A stretch of DNA of 64,000 nt from positions 1 through 64,000 of the forward strand of contig NZ_JAJADQ010000014.1 in assembly GCF_020447315.1 (NCBI RefSeq), read 5' to 3'. The notes beneath the pieces are model-generated. The model did not search any database, had not been told where the DNA came from, and was given only the letters and a program-made list of their open reading frames with translations. The stretch is from Hymenobacter nitidus (GTDB lineage Bacteria > Bacteroidota > Bacteroidia > Cytophagales > Hymenobacteraceae). A program made the position numbers and the translations under genes. This document shows positions 33,563 to 43,204 of this stretch, one piece after another; position 1 is the stretch's first letter; each line of letters opens with the position of its first letter.

Positions 33563-34270
33563 ATGAACGACCTCACCGATAAAGTTGCCATTGTCACCGG
33601 GGCCTCGCGCGGTATCGGGCGGGCCGTGTCCTTGCTGCTGGCCATGCAGGGCGCCAAAGTCGTATCGGTGGCCCGCTCGGCCGACGAGCTGGACGAGCTG
33701 GTGCACAAAACCAACGGCCTAGCCATTCCCGCCGACGTGTCGGACGAAACCGACGTGCAGAACGTGGTAGACGAAACCATCCGCCACTACGGCCAGGTCG
33801 ATATCCTGGTCTGCAATGCCGGGGTGGGCTCGTTTAACCTACTGGAAAACAACGCCGCCGACGAGTGGGACCGGATGTTCGACGTGAATGTGAAAGGCAC
33901 CTTCCTGTTCTGCAAGTTCCTGGCACCCCACTTCAAGAGCCGGAAAAGTGGCCATATCGTGGGCATCACCTCCGACGTAGCCCGGCGTACCTTCGAGCAC
34001 GGCACCGTGTATGGGGCCAGCAAATTTGCCCAGGATGCGCTGCTGGGCTCGTTGCGCAAGGAAGTGCGGCCCCACGGCGTCAAGGTCAGCACCATCTACC
34101 CCGGCCTGGTCGATACGTACTTCAACGAATCCAAGCCCGGCAGCCCCGACACCGAAAAAACCCACCTCAAGCCCGTCGATGTGGCCCAGGCCGTGCGCTA
34201 CATCCTGGAAGCCCCGGCCCACGTGGTCATCGACGAGCTTATGCTTCACCCCCTGACCCAGGAATGGTAG
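33563..34270 (+). CDS. Short-chain dehydrogenase/reductase
   Basis: 235 residues with a classical SDR fold: cofactor motif VTGASRGIG (~11-19), NAG at ~86-88, catalytic YGASK with Tyr and Lys, and the Ser in GITSDVARRTF. It uses NAD(P)H on an unknown alcohol or ketone. The C-terminal ~40 residues vary in the family and give no substrate hint. It sits 88 bases after the SusA-like gene and 112 before the second GH13 gene; a near -7 element (CAATTTTG) at ~33508-33515 could give it its own promoter. Cytoplasmic. Confidence 0.92.
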   Translation: MNDLTDKVAIVTGASRGIGRAVSLLLAMQGAKVVSVARSADELDELVHKTNGLAIPADVSDETDVQNVVDETIRHYGQVDILVCNAGVGSFNLLENNAADEWDRMFDVNVKGTFLFCKFLAPHFKSRKSGHIVGITSDVARRTFEHGTVYGASKFAQDALLGSLRKEVRPHGVKVSTIYPGLVDTYFNESKPGSPDTEKTHLKPVDVAQAVRYILEAPAHVVIDELMLHPLTQEW

Positions 34271-34382
34271 GGTTTCAGTGTGGGGAATGTGCTAATGTGG
34301 CTGAATGTGAGAAATGAATAGAACTGGCTGTAGCTGCCTTCAGTAAGTCATTTTCCACATTAAGCCATATCTTCCCTCCACT

Positions 34383-36227
34383 ATGAAAAAACTGCTACTT
34401 CCAGCCGTGGCCGCCAGTCTGGCTTTGGCTGCTTTCTCTCTTCCACTTCCGAGTTCAACTTCTGCCGTGTCCGAGCCTTTTTCCCTTGCCGACCCGAACA
34501 CCACCGATGAGGTGCCGCAGGATCATAAGCTGGTGATTTACCAGGTAATGACGCGCCTGTTTGGCAACAAAACGGCCGTCAACAAGCCCTACGGTACCAA
34601 CGTGGAAAACGGGGTGGGCAAGTTCAACGACATCAACGACCTGGCGCTGCAGGCCATCAAGAAGATGGGCGTGAGCCACGTGTGGTACACCGGCGTGCTG
34701 GAACACGCCACTATGAGCGACTTCAGCAAAGCCGGCGGCCCCGGCCCCGACGACGCCGACGTGGTGAAAGGCCGCGCCGGCTCGCCCTACGCCATCCGCG
34801 ACTACTACGACATTGCCCCCGACCTGGCCGTGGACGTGAAAACCCGCAAGCAGGAGTTTGAGGCCCTGGTGAAGCGCACCCACGCCAACGGCCTCAAAGT
34901 CATTATCGACTTCATTCCCAACCACGTAGCCCGCAGCTATAAGTCGAATGCCAAGCCCGTGGGTACCCTCGACCTGGGCGAAAAGGACGACAAGACCAAG
35001 GCGTTTGCGCCCAACAACAACTTCTATTACCTGCCCGGCAAAACCCTGATTGTGCCCGCGGCCGGCAACCCACTGGGTAAAGCCCTGGGCCCCAAGGAGG
35101 ACGGCAAGTTTGTAGAAACACCCGCCAAGGCCACCGGCAACGACGTGTTTTCGGAAGCCCCGAAGGTGGACGACTGGTACGAAACCGTGAAGCTCAACTA
35201 CGGCGTGGACTACCAGAACGGCCGCAAAACCTACTTCGAGCCCGTGCCCGACACCTGGCTTAAGATGCGCGACATTCTGGTGTACTGGGCCCAGAAAGAC
35301 GTGGACGGCTTCCGCTGCGACATGGTAGAAATGGTGCCCACCGAGTTCTGGGCCTGGGTGATTCCGGAGGTGAAGAAGGTGAAGCCCAACGTTATTTTCA
35401 TGGGCGAGGCCTACAACCCCAAGGAGTACCGCAACTACCTGGAGAAGGGCAAATTCGACTACCTCTACGACAAAGTGGGCCTCTACGACGGCCTGCGCCG
35501 CCTGATGACGGGCTCGGGCAACACCGAGGATATTACCAAGGTGTGGAGCGAGGAAAGCCGGGGCTTCGGCTCCCGCATGCTGCGCTTCCTGGAAAACCAC
35601 GACGAGCAGCGCATTGCTTCCAAGGACTTTGCCGGCGACCCGCGCACGGCCATTCCGGCCATGACGGTGTCGGCCACGCTGGGCTCGGGCCCGGTGATGC
35701 TGTACTTCGGGCAGGAAGTAGGGGAGCCCGCCAACGGCTCGGAAGGCTTCAGCGGCGCCGACGGCCGCACCACCATCTTCGACTACTGGGGCGTGCCCGA
35801 ACACCAGAAGTGGATGAACGGCGGCAAGTTTGACGGCGGCAAGCTCGATGGCGTGCAAAAGCAGCTGCGCGACTTCTACTCCCGCCTGCTCAACCTGACC
35901 AGCACCAGCGACGCTATTCGGAAGGGCAAGTTCTACGAGCTGCAGGACGCCAACAACCTGGGCAAGAACTACGACCAGCGCCGCGTCTACAGCTACCTGC
36001 GCTACACCGACAAGCAGAAGCTGCTCATCATCGCCAACTTCAGCAAGGACGTGACCCTGACGCCCAAAATCGAGATTCCCAAGGCGGCCATGCAGGCCAT
36101 GGGCCTCGACCCCACCAAGTTCTACACCTACACCGACGTGCTGAACAAGGCGCCGGCCACCGAAAGCCTGACCATCACGCTCACGCCGCTCAGCGCCTAC
36201 GTGTTCGAAATCAAGCCCAAAGAATAG
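34383..36227 (+). CDS. Secreted GH13 alpha-amylase family glycoside hydrolase
   Basis: 614 residues with a signal peptide (MKKLLLPAVAASLALAAFSLPLP). Barrel motifs: VIIDFIPNHV, GFRCDMVEM (nucleophile Asp 313), IFMGEAY (Glu 342) and FLENHDEQR (Asp 407). It has a long insertion (~190-260) in the B-domain region and a C-terminal beta domain ending SAYVFEIKPKE. Acts on alpha-1,4-glucans in the periplasm or outside; distinct from the SusA-like enzyme because it lacks the N-terminal cyclomaltodextrinase domain. The permease gene follows after 52 bases. Confidence 0.93.
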   Translation: MKKLLLPAVAASLALAAFSLPLPSSTSAVSEPFSLADPNTTDEVPQDHKLVIYQVMTRLFGNKTAVNKPYGTNVENGVGKFNDINDLALQAIKKMGVSHVWYTGVLEHATMSDFSKAGGPGPDDADVVKGRAGSPYAIRDYYDIAPDLAVDVKTRKQEFEALVKRTHANGLKVIIDFIPNHVARSYKSNAKPVGTLDLGEKDDKTKAFAPNNNFYYLPGKTLIVPAAGNPLGKALGPKEDGKFVETPAKATGNDVFSEAPKVDDWYETVKLNYGVDYQNGRKTYFEPVPDTWLKMRDILVYWAQKDVDGFRCDMVEMVPTEFWAWVIPEVKKVKPNVIFMGEAYNPKEYRNYLEKGKFDYLYDKVGLYDGLRRLMTGSGNTEDITKVWSEESRGFGSRMLRFLENHDEQRIASKDFAGDPRTAIPAMTVSATLGSGPVMLYFGQEVGEPANGSEGFSGADGRTTIFDYWGVPEHQKWMNGGKFDGGKLDGVQKQLRDFYSRLLNLTSTSDAIRKGKFYELQDANNLGKNYDQRRVYSYLRYTDKQKLLIIANFSKDVTLTPKIEIPKAAMQAMGLDPTKFYTYTDVLNKAPATESLTITLTPLSAYVFEIKPKE

Positions 36228-36279
36228 GCTGAAGCCTCAACTCCCGCACCTTTACCTCTCCCCTAAAATTCCCCGATTC

Positions 36280-37908
36280 ATGGCAACCAGCGTAGCGGCC
36301 ACGCCCACCGGCGACACCCGCCAAAAACCCCGTCTCAGCTTCTGGCAGATCTGGAACATGAGCTTCGGCTTCCTGGGCATTCAGTTCGGCTTCGAGCTGC
36401 AGAACAACAACATCAGCCGCATCTTCGAAACCCTGGGAGCCAACAAGGACGACATTCCGATTCTGTGGATTGCGGCCCCGCTTACAGGCCTGGTGGTGCA
36501 GCCCATCATCGGCTATTTCTCCGACCGTACCTGGCACCCGTACTGGGGCCGCCGCCGCCCGTTCTTTCTGATTGGTGCCATTCTGGCCACGTTGGCCCTG
36601 TTTGTGATGCCCAACTCCTCGGTGCTGTGGATGGCCGGCAGCATGCTCTGGATTTTGGATGCCAGCATCAACATCAGCATGGAGCCGTTCCGGGCCTTCG
36701 TCGGCGACAAGCTGCCCAGTGAGCAGCGCACCCGCGGGTTTGCCATGCAGAGCTTCTTCATCGGCGTGGGCTCCGTTATTGCCGCCGCCCTGCCCTGGAT
36801 ATTCAACAACTGGTTTCAGCTGAGCAATACGGCCCCGAGCGGCGAGATTCCGCCGTCCGTCAAATGGTCGTTCTATGCCGGGGGCGTCGCCTTCATTCTG
36901 GCCGTGATGTACACCGTATTCACCAGCAAGGAAACGCCGCCGGAAAACATGGAGGAGTTCCGCCGGGAAAACGCGCAGGTCGGTATTCTGGACGGCCTGA
37001 AGGAGTCGTTCATGGGCATTTTCAAGATGCCCACGGCTATGCGGCAGCTGGCCATCGTGCAGTTCTTCACCTGGTTTGCCCTGTTCTCGATGTGGATTTA
37101 CTCCACGAATGCCGTGACCAGCAACATCTACAACATGAAGGTGGATACCGGGCTCTACAACCGCGTGGCCGGGTTTATTGCCGAGGCCAGCACCCGCGCC
37201 ACCGACGGCAAGGCCCAAAAGGAGCTCAGCTCCCTGCAGGGCGACATCCGGGAAATCAATCAGTTTCAGGCTGACCAGCCCGACAAGATTCTCACCCTGA
37301 ACCTGGCCAGCTACTACCTGACCCACGCCCAGCCCAGCGCCGCCGACCAGACGGAGCTGAAGCGGGTGCAGCAGCAGTACAACGACGGTGCCGACTGGCT
37401 CAGCCTGGCCTCGTCGGTGCGCAACGGGGTAGCGGCCATCTTCGCCTTCGTGATTCCGCTGATTGCGGCCCGCACCAGCCGCCGCCGCACCCACATGCTC
37501 TGCCTGCTGATCGGGGGCCTGGGCCTGCTCTCGCTCAAGCTCATCACCAACCCCGACCTGATTATGGTGTCGATGGCCATGGTGGGCATTGCCTGGGCCA
37601 GCATTCTGAGCATGCCCTACGCCATTCTGGCCGGCTCGCTGCCCGCCAATAAAATGGGCTACTACATGGGCGTGTTCAACTTCTTCATCGTCATTCCCCA
37701 GATTGTGGCCGCTACCATCCTGGGCTGGGCCACCATGCACCTGTTCAATGGCAACACACTGAATACCATTGCCCTGGGCGGAGCCTCGATGATAGCCGCC
37801 GGCCTGTTTACGCTGTGGGTGAAAGACAACGATGATGTGCATCCGAGCCTGCAAATCACGGATTCGCCGGGCTACGACACGCCGGTAGCGACGATACCGC
37901 GCACGTAG
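36280..37908 (+). CDS. MFS sugar (maltose) permease, SLC45/GPH-like
   Basis: 542 residues with twelve hydrophobic segments and a central soluble insertion at ~295-375. The start (FWQIWNMSFGFLGIQFGFELQNNNISRIFETLGA) and the loop GYFSDRTWHPYWGRRRPF are typical of the SLC45/maltose-type MFS branch that imports alpha-glucosides with protons. Its place after two GH13 enzymes supports import of maltose or maltodextrins made in the periplasm. A terminator follows at 37929. Inner membrane. Confidence 0.92.
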   Translation: MATSVAATPTGDTRQKPRLSFWQIWNMSFGFLGIQFGFELQNNNISRIFETLGANKDDIPILWIAAPLTGLVVQPIIGYFSDRTWHPYWGRRRPFFLIGAILATLALFVMPNSSVLWMAGSMLWILDASINISMEPFRAFVGDKLPSEQRTRGFAMQSFFIGVGSVIAAALPWIFNNWFQLSNTAPSGEIPPSVKWSFYAGGVAFILAVMYTVFTSKETPPENMEEFRRENAQVGILDGLKESFMGIFKMPTAMRQLAIVQFFTWFALFSMWIYSTNAVTSNIYNMKVDTGLYNRVAGFIAEASTRATDGKAQKELSSLQGDIREINQFQADQPDKILTLNLASYYLTHAQPSAADQTELKRVQQQYNDGADWLSLASSVRNGVAAIFAFVIPLIAARTSRRRTHMLCLLIGGLGLLSLKLITNPDLIMVSMAMVGIAWASILSMPYAILAGSLPANKMGYYMGVFNFFIVIPQIVAATILGWATMHLFNGNTLNTIALGGASMIAAGLFTLWVKDNDDVHPSLQITDSPGYDTPVATIPRT

Positions 37909-37928
37909 CCGCTGAGAATCTTTCGAGC

Positions 37929-37965
37929 AAAAAAGCCTCTTCCATTCCTGGGAGAGGCTTTTTTT
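37929..37965 (+). terminator. Intrinsic terminator after the MFS permease
   Basis: GCCTCTTCC pairs with GGGAGAGGC (one G-U pair), flanked by AAAAAA and TTTTTTT, six-base loop. It ends the maltodextrin gene block. Confidence 0.9.
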
Positions 37966-38133
37966 GTGGATAAGCCGGGCTGCTACCCGTATTAATACGC
38001 ACTTCTATTGCTGAGAATCAGCAGTTTTCGCCACAACGCTTCTTACCCGGCCTGCCGTATGCTATAGGCTATAGCTCGGGCTGCCGCATGGTTGCCGGCC
38101 CGGTCATTCTTACCGTATTCTACCGGCTGCTCT

Positions 38134-39231
38134 ATGCTGTTTGCTACCGTCTTTTTCAGCGTGTTCTTTGGCATTTATGCCCTTGTTTTAGTGCTGCTGG
38201 TGTGGCCGCGGCCGGTGCTGCCCGCGCTTACCTCGTTTCCCCGCGTCAGCATTCTGATTGCCGCCCGCAACGAGGAAGCCAACATCGAGCGGTGCCTGCG
38301 GGCTTTGTCGCGGCTCAACTACCCGGCCGACAAGCTCGAAATTCTCATCGGCGACGATGCCTCCACCGACGATACCATGGGCGTGGTGCAGCGCTTCATT
38401 GCCGACAAGCCCCAGTTCCGGCTGTTGCCCATCCGCCAGAAGCTGGGCACGGCCCGCGGCAAAAGCAACGTGCTGGCCCACCTGAGCCGCGCCGCCACCG
38501 CCGATACCTTCCTCATCACCGACGCCGACATGGCCCCGGCTCCCGACTGGGTGCAAACGATGCTGGCCGCCGCGCCCGAGGGCGTGGGCGTCGTGACGGG
38601 TATTACTACGGCCGGGGGCAATGTGTTTGGCCGGTTGCAGGGCCTCGACTGGCTGTTTGGCCTCAACCTCATCCGCCTGCTCACCGATCTGGGCCTGCCC
38701 ATCACGGCCGTCGGCAACAACATGCTCGTGACGCGGGCCGCCTACGAATCCATCGGGGGCTACGAGGCGCTGGCCTTCAGCATCACCGAGGATTTGCAGC
38801 TTTTCGAGCAGATCGTGCGGCAGGGCTGGGGCTACCGCAACATCATCACGCCCAAGGCCCTGGGTATATCGGTGCCTCAGCCCACGGTGCGCCACCTGCT
38901 GCACCAGCGTAAGCGCTGGATGAAGGGCACCGTGCGCCTGCCCTGGCAGCTGGGCCTGCTGTTCAGCTCCTACGGGTTTTTCTACACGGTGCTGGGCTGG
39001 CCGGGCCTAGTGCCTATCGAGCTCATCGTGAGTCTATACGCTGCCAAAGTACTGTGCCAGACGCTGTTTCTGACCATCACGCTACGCCAGGCCGGCCACC
39101 GTGAGTCGTTGGGCGTGCTGCTGCTCTACGACGTTTACCTGCTGGCTATGTCCCTGGCCGTGCTGGCCTACACGGCCTGGCCCAGCCTGATTCTGTGGAA
39201 GGAGCGCCGCTACCGATGGGCGGAAGGCTGA
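38134..39231 (+). CDS. Processive family 2 glycosyltransferase
   Basis: 365 residues from ATG 38134; the frame upstream to TTG 38092 is not convincing. An N-terminal membrane helix, then the GT-A domain: VSILIAARNEEANIERCL, IGDDASTDDT, TDADMAPAPDWV (DxD, Asp 130/132), SITEDLQL and QRKRW (258-262), the Q-x-x-RW signature of processive enzymes such as cellulose or chitin synthases. Three more membrane helices follow. It probably polymerises or transfers sugars to an envelope polysaccharide or lipid. No partner genes of an exopolysaccharide locus are next to it. Confidence 0.9.
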   Translation: MLFATVFFSVFFGIYALVLVLLVWPRPVLPALTSFPRVSILIAARNEEANIERCLRALSRLNYPADKLEILIGDDASTDDTMGVVQRFIADKPQFRLLPIRQKLGTARGKSNVLAHLSRAATADTFLITDADMAPAPDWVQTMLAAAPEGVGVVTGITTAGGNVFGRLQGLDWLFGLNLIRLLTDLGLPITAVGNNMLVTRAAYESIGGYEALAFSITEDLQLFEQIVRQGWGYRNIITPKALGISVPQPTVRHLLHQRKRWMKGTVRLPWQLGLLFSSYGFFYTVLGWPGLVPIELIVSLYAAKVLCQTLFLTITLRQAGHRESLGVLLLYDVYLLAMSLAVLAYTAWPSLILWKERRYRWAEG

Positions 39232-39250
39232 GCGTCGGGCCCGGCATTCC

Positions 39251-39658
39251 TTAGCTGGCCTCGGCCCGGGGCGTTGCCAGCCACTGATACGCGCTTTGCT
39301 CCTCGATAAACGTCCGGAACATGCCTTCCTGACTCAGCAGCCGGCTATTAATCAGCTCCTGCTGGTAGGGCGTGACCAGGTAGGCAACGCGGAACGCTAC
39401 GCCGGGCAATGTCTGCTGCATCTGCTGCCGGAAATCGGTGATAATCCAGGTGAAGTCCTCGGCTTCGGCCAGGCCGCGCGTGCGCAGATCTACCAGCCAG
39501 TAGCCGGCCTGGTGGGGCTGGGCAAAGTCCAGCGCGGCCTGGTAGCCCGCCCGGTGCTCGGCAGAAGTTACCAGCCGCGTCCAGCGCATGAACAGAATGT
39601 GCAGGTCGGGCCGGTACGACAGGCGCAGGTACTCAAGCTCGGCAGTAGGTATAGACAC
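39251..39658 (-). CDS. STAS/SpoIIAA-like small protein
   Basis: 135 residues from GTG 39658 (SIPTAELEYLRLSYRPDL...). The frame is open further upstream, but that part is antisense to the start region of the peptidase gene and does not look coding. The pattern of strands and helices (LHILFMRW, GYQAALDFAQPHQAGYWLVDLRTRG, FRVAYLVTPYQQELI) resembles the STAS-like domains that in Bacteroidota occur as single small proteins. Function unknown; cytoplasmic. It is convergent with the GT2 gene (19 bases). Confidence 0.65.
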   Translation of the reverse strand: MSIPTAELEYLRLSYRPDLHILFMRWTRLVTSAEHRAGYQAALDFAQPHQAGYWLVDLRTRGLAEAEDFTWIITDFRQQMQQTLPGVAFRVAYLVTPYQQELINSRLLSQEGMFRTFIEEQSAYQWLATPRAEAS

Positions 39659-39866
39659 GGAACAGGCGAAAAAGGAGAGGGCAGCAGCCAGGTAACAAGC
39701 AAGGGCACAGCGAATGTTTTCTTTGGTGCGTGTGCCGGTAGCCAAGCCAGGCGAACTTACCGGCCCGCTTTGCCCGTTCAGGACGCATAAGCGCGCAACA
39801 TGCTGCGTTGCGGGATTGTCTTTTAACCCCTTACCTTCCCGCTTCCTTCCCGATTTTCTCCTTTCT

Positions 39867-42800
39867 ATGCGCAAACACTCCTTATTGCTGCTGGGCCTGG
39901 GTGCCTTCCTGAGCACGACCCCAGCTCTGGCCCAACAGAAAAAGCCGGCCCCGGCCGCTGCTGCTGCCACCGCCAGCGGCACCCGCCTCGTCGAGAAAGT
40001 AACCCGCAAGCCCGGCGAGCTGGTGATTCCCTACGAGAAGTACGTGCTGGCCAACGGCCTGACGCTCATCGTGACCGAAGACCACTCCGACCCGCTGGTA
40101 CACGTGGATGTGACCTACCACGTAGGCTCGGCCCGGGAGCAGATCGGCAAGTCAGGCTTTGCCCACTTCTTCGAGCACATGATGTTCGAGGGCTCCGACC
40201 ACGCCCCTCAGGGCATGTTCGACAAAGTCATCATCGGGGCGGGCGGCACCAACAACGGCAGCACCAACCGCGACCGAACCAACTACTACGAAACCATTCC
40301 GAGCAACCAACTGGAGCGGGCCCTGTGGCTGGAAGCCGACCGCATGGGCTTTTTGCTGGATGCCGTGACGCAGAAGCGCTTTGAGGTGCAGCGGGCCACC
40401 GTGAAAAACGAGCGGGGCCAGAACTACGACAACCGTCCCTACGGCCTGGTAAGCGAGTATACTTCCAAGACGCTCTACCCCTACGGCCACCCCTACAGCT
40501 GGCTGACCATCGGCTACCTCGAAGACCTGGACCGCTCCGACGTAAACGACCTGAAACAGTTTTTCCTGCGCTGGTACGGCCCCAACAACGCTACCCTGAC
40601 GGTGGGCGGCGACGTGAAGCCGGCCGATGTAGTGGCCATGGCCGAGAAGTACTTCGGCAGCATTAACCGCGGGCCGGCCGTGCAGAACATGAAGCTGCCG
40701 GCTCCCAAGCTCACCCAGGACCGCTACGTGAGCTACCAGGACAACGTGCGTTTCCCGCTGCTGCAGATGGTGTTTCCGACCGTGCCCCAGAACCACCCCG
40801 ACGAAACGGCCCTGGATGCGCTGGCCGAAATCATTGGGGGCGGCAAAAACTCGCTGCTCTACCAGAACCTGACCAAGCCCCAGAAAGCCATTGGGGCCCA
40901 GGCCTACCACCCCACCTCCGAGCTGAGCGGCGAATTCACCCTGTCGGCCCGGGCTTTCCCCGGCAAGGGCCTCGACAGCCTCGAATACCGGGTGCGCCAG
41001 AGTCTGGCCGAGTTCGAGCGCCGGGGCGTGAAAGACGAGGACCTGCAGCGCTTCAAAGCCAGCCGCGAAGCCGACCTGGTGAGCAGCCTGAGCAGTGTGA
41101 GCGGCAAGGTGAGCCGATTGGCAGCTAACCAGATTTACACCGGCAACCCGAATTTCATTACCGTGGAGCTGCAGCGCCTGCGGGCCCTGACCAAGGCCGA
41201 TGTGCAGCGCGTGTACACCCAATACATCAAAGGCAAGAAGGCCGTGGTGCTGAGCGTGCTGCCCAAGGCGGCGCCCACCGCGCCGGCCAAGCCCGACAAC
41301 TTCACCGTTACCAAAGAAGCCTACAAAGCCCCGGCCGACGAGTACAAAGGCCTGACCTACGTGAAGGCCAAGGACAGCTTCGACCGGAGCAAACTGCCCG
41401 GCGCCGGTGCCAACCCCGTGGTGAAAGTGCCCGCCCTGTGGCAGGAACAGTTTCAGAACGGCCTGCGCGTGATGGGTAGCCGCTCGACGGAAGTACCCAC
41501 GGTGAATATGCTGCTCACCATCCGGGGCGGCCACCGCCTCGAGCAACTAAACCCCGGCAAAGCCGGCGTGGCGGCCCTGACGGCCTCCCTGCTGAACGAA
41601 GGCAGCCAGAAATACACCAGTGAGCAGCTTTCTGACGCCCTGGACCGCCTGGGTAGCTCGATTACCGTGACGCCCGGCCCCGACAATACCACCGTGAGCG
41701 TGCAGAGCCTGACCAAGAACCTGCCCGCTACCCTGGCCTTGCTGGAAGAGCGGCTACTGCGCCCCCGCTTCGATGCCGCCGACTTTGCCCGCCTCAAAAA
41801 GCAGACCCTGGAAGCCATTGCCAACCAGAGCACCCAGCCCACGGTCATTGCCGATAAAACCTATAATGCCCTGCTCTACGGCCCCGGCGACATCATGAGC
41901 GTGCCCGTCATGGGTACGGCCAGCACGGTGCAAAGCCTCACGCTCGACGACGTGAAGCAGTTTTACCAGCAATATTACGGCCCCGATTTGTCGCACTTGG
42001 TAATCGTGGGCGACGTGGACCAGAAGGATGTAGTGGGCAAGCTGGGCTTCCTCAAAAACTGGGGCCGCAAGGGCCTGACCCTGCCCGCCGGCAACCCCGG
42101 CAAGCAGCCCGACAAAACCCGCATCTACTTCGTCAACAAGCCCGATGCGGCCCAGTCGGAAATTCGTATTGGCTACCTGGCCCTGCCCTACGACGCTACC
42201 GGCGAGTACTACCGGGCCTACTTGGCCAACTACCTGCTGGGCGGCTCGTTTGCCAGCCGCATCAACCACAACCTGCGCGAGGAAAAAGGCTACACCTACG
42301 GGGCCTACTCTAGCTTCCGGGGCACGCGCTACGTGGGTCCGTTTACGGCCCAGGCCGGCGTGCGGGCCGATGCCACCACGGCTTCCCTGACCGAGTTTGG
42401 CAAGGAAATTAAGGGCTTCACCACCGGCATCAGCGACGATGAGCTGCAGCTGCTCAAAACCTCCGTGGGCCAGAGCGACGCGCTGAAGTATGAAACCGGC
42501 CAGCAGAAAGCCGCTTTCCTGGCCCGCCTGCTCGAATACGACCTCACCCCCGACTTCGTGCAACAGCAGAATGCCATTCTGGCCAAGCTCCGCAAGGAAG
42601 ACGTGCAGGCCATTGCCACCAAGTACCTGCCCGCCGATAATATGTACATCGTGGTGGTCGGCGACCGGAACAAGGTGTACCCCGGCATCACCACCCTGGG
42701 CTACGACATCGTGGAAATGGACGCCGAGGGCAACCGCCTCACGCCCAACGTGCCGGCCGCCAATACCGTCACGGCCGTGCCCGCGGCCGCGGCCGATGGC

Positions 42801-42911
42801 AAAGATGTGAAAAAGGCCAAGTCCAAGACCAAGGATGAGGACGGCCGCAAAGCCAAGCGCAAGCAGAAGAAAGACGACAACAGCACGAAAGTGAAGGAGA
42901 AAGCCGAGTAG
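39867..42911 (+). CDS. M16-family zinc metallopeptidase with two fused halves
   Basis: 1014 residues from ATG 39867 with a signal peptide (MRKHSLLLLGLGAFLSTTPALAQ), so periplasmic. The first half has the inverted zinc motif HFFEH (His 100, Glu 103, His 104) and a downstream VKNERGQNYDNRPYG with the third ligand Glu. The second half (from ~510) is the catalytically inactive partner, with an RY-type region near GRKGLTLPAG and REEKGYTYGAYSSF. Known pitrilysin-type clams digest peptides of 20-65 residues. The last ~50 residues are Lys/Asp-rich. A terminator follows at 42932. Confidence 0.95.
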   Translation: MRKHSLLLLGLGAFLSTTPALAQQKKPAPAAAAATASGTRLVEKVTRKPGELVIPYEKYVLANGLTLIVTEDHSDPLVHVDVTYHVGSAREQIGKSGFAHFFEHMMFEGSDHAPQGMFDKVIIGAGGTNNGSTNRDRTNYYETIPSNQLERALWLEADRMGFLLDAVTQKRFEVQRATVKNERGQNYDNRPYGLVSEYTSKTLYPYGHPYSWLTIGYLEDLDRSDVNDLKQFFLRWYGPNNATLTVGGDVKPADVVAMAEKYFGSINRGPAVQNMKLPAPKLTQDRYVSYQDNVRFPLLQMVFPTVPQNHPDETALDALAEIIGGGKNSLLYQNLTKPQKAIGAQAYHPTSELSGEFTLSARAFPGKGLDSLEYRVRQSLAEFERRGVKDEDLQRFKASREADLVSSLSSVSGKVSRLAANQIYTGNPNFITVELQRLRALTKADVQRVYTQYIKGKKAVVLSVLPKAAPTAPAKPDNFTVTKEAYKAPADEYKGLTYVKAKDSFDRSKLPGAGANPVVKVPALWQEQFQNGLRVMGSRSTEVPTVNMLLTIRGGHRLEQLNPGKAGVAALTASLLNEGSQKYTSEQLSDALDRLGSSITVTPGPDNTTVSVQSLTKNLPATLALLEERLLRPRFDAADFARLKKQTLEAIANQSTQPTVIADKTYNALLYGPGDIMSVPVMGTASTVQSLTLDDVKQFYQQYYGPDLSHLVIVGDVDQKDVVGKLGFLKNWGRKGLTLPAGNPGKQPDKTRIYFVNKPDAAQSEIRIGYLALPYDATGEYYRAYLANYLLGGSFASRINHNLREEKGYTYGAYSSFRGTRYVGPFTAQAGVRADATTASLTEFGKEIKGFTTGISDDELQLLKTSVGQSDALKYETGQQKAAFLARLLEYDLTPDFVQQQNAILAKLRKEDVQAIATKYLPADNMYIVVVGDRNKVYPGITTLGYDIVEMDAEGNRLTPNVPAANTVTAVPAAAADGKDVKKAKSKTKDEDGRKAKRKQKKDDNSTKVKEKAE

Positions 42912-42931
42912 CTGCTTTCCCTTTCCGCACG

Positions 42932-42965
42932 AAAGCCCGGTTCCAGTTTGGAGCCGGGCTTTTTA
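42932..42965 (+). terminator. Intrinsic terminator after the M16 peptidase
   Basis: AAAGCCCGGTTCC pairs with GGAGCCGGGCTTT (one G-U pair), five-base loop, followed by TTTTT. It lies 20 bases past the stop codon. Confidence 0.9.
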
Positions 42966-42972
42966 CTTCATA

Positions 42973-43077
42973 GAACGGTGTAGAGACGCATACCTGCGTC
43001 TCGTCGCTGAACGATAATCGTTGCAATAAACAACCTCAGCAACGATTGAGACGCGAATACGCGTCTCTACGCCGTTC
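42973..43077. repeat. Inverted repeat of the GTAGAGACGC type
   Basis: Arms 42973-43002 and 43048-43077 match in 26 of 30 positions as reverse complements. Each arm is itself palindromic (GAGACGC...GCGTCTC), so the whole can form a cruciform with sub-hairpins. First element of a hairpin-rich gap. Confidence 0.75.
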
Positions 43078-43132
43078 AAAAGTGCTGACTGGCCCGGACT
43101 ATAGTAGTATTTCAGTGTTCCGGGAAATATGG

Positions 43133-43204
43133 GATGGTGCGGCACAGGTGTAGTGGGCCACCCGAGAAACGTAGGGTAGACCACTACACCTGTGCCGCAC
43201 CATC
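43133..43204. repeat. Inverted repeat with 24-nt perfect arms
   Basis: Arms 43133-43156 and 43181-43204 are perfect reverse complements over 24 bases (GATGGTGCGG... and ...CCGCACCATC); the loop contains the word CCCGAGAAAC that recurs downstream. Confidence 0.85.

Noticed and set aside
36211..37854. 547-codon minus-strand open frame opposite the MFS gene
   Set aside because: Peptide is His/Gly/Gln-rich nonsense without family motifs; typical antisense frame in high-GC DNA.
39659..40009. N-terminal extension of the STAS-like protein to 252 residues
   Set aside because: The extra part is antisense to the start of the M16 gene and its composition is not protein-like; GTG 39658 fits the domain start.
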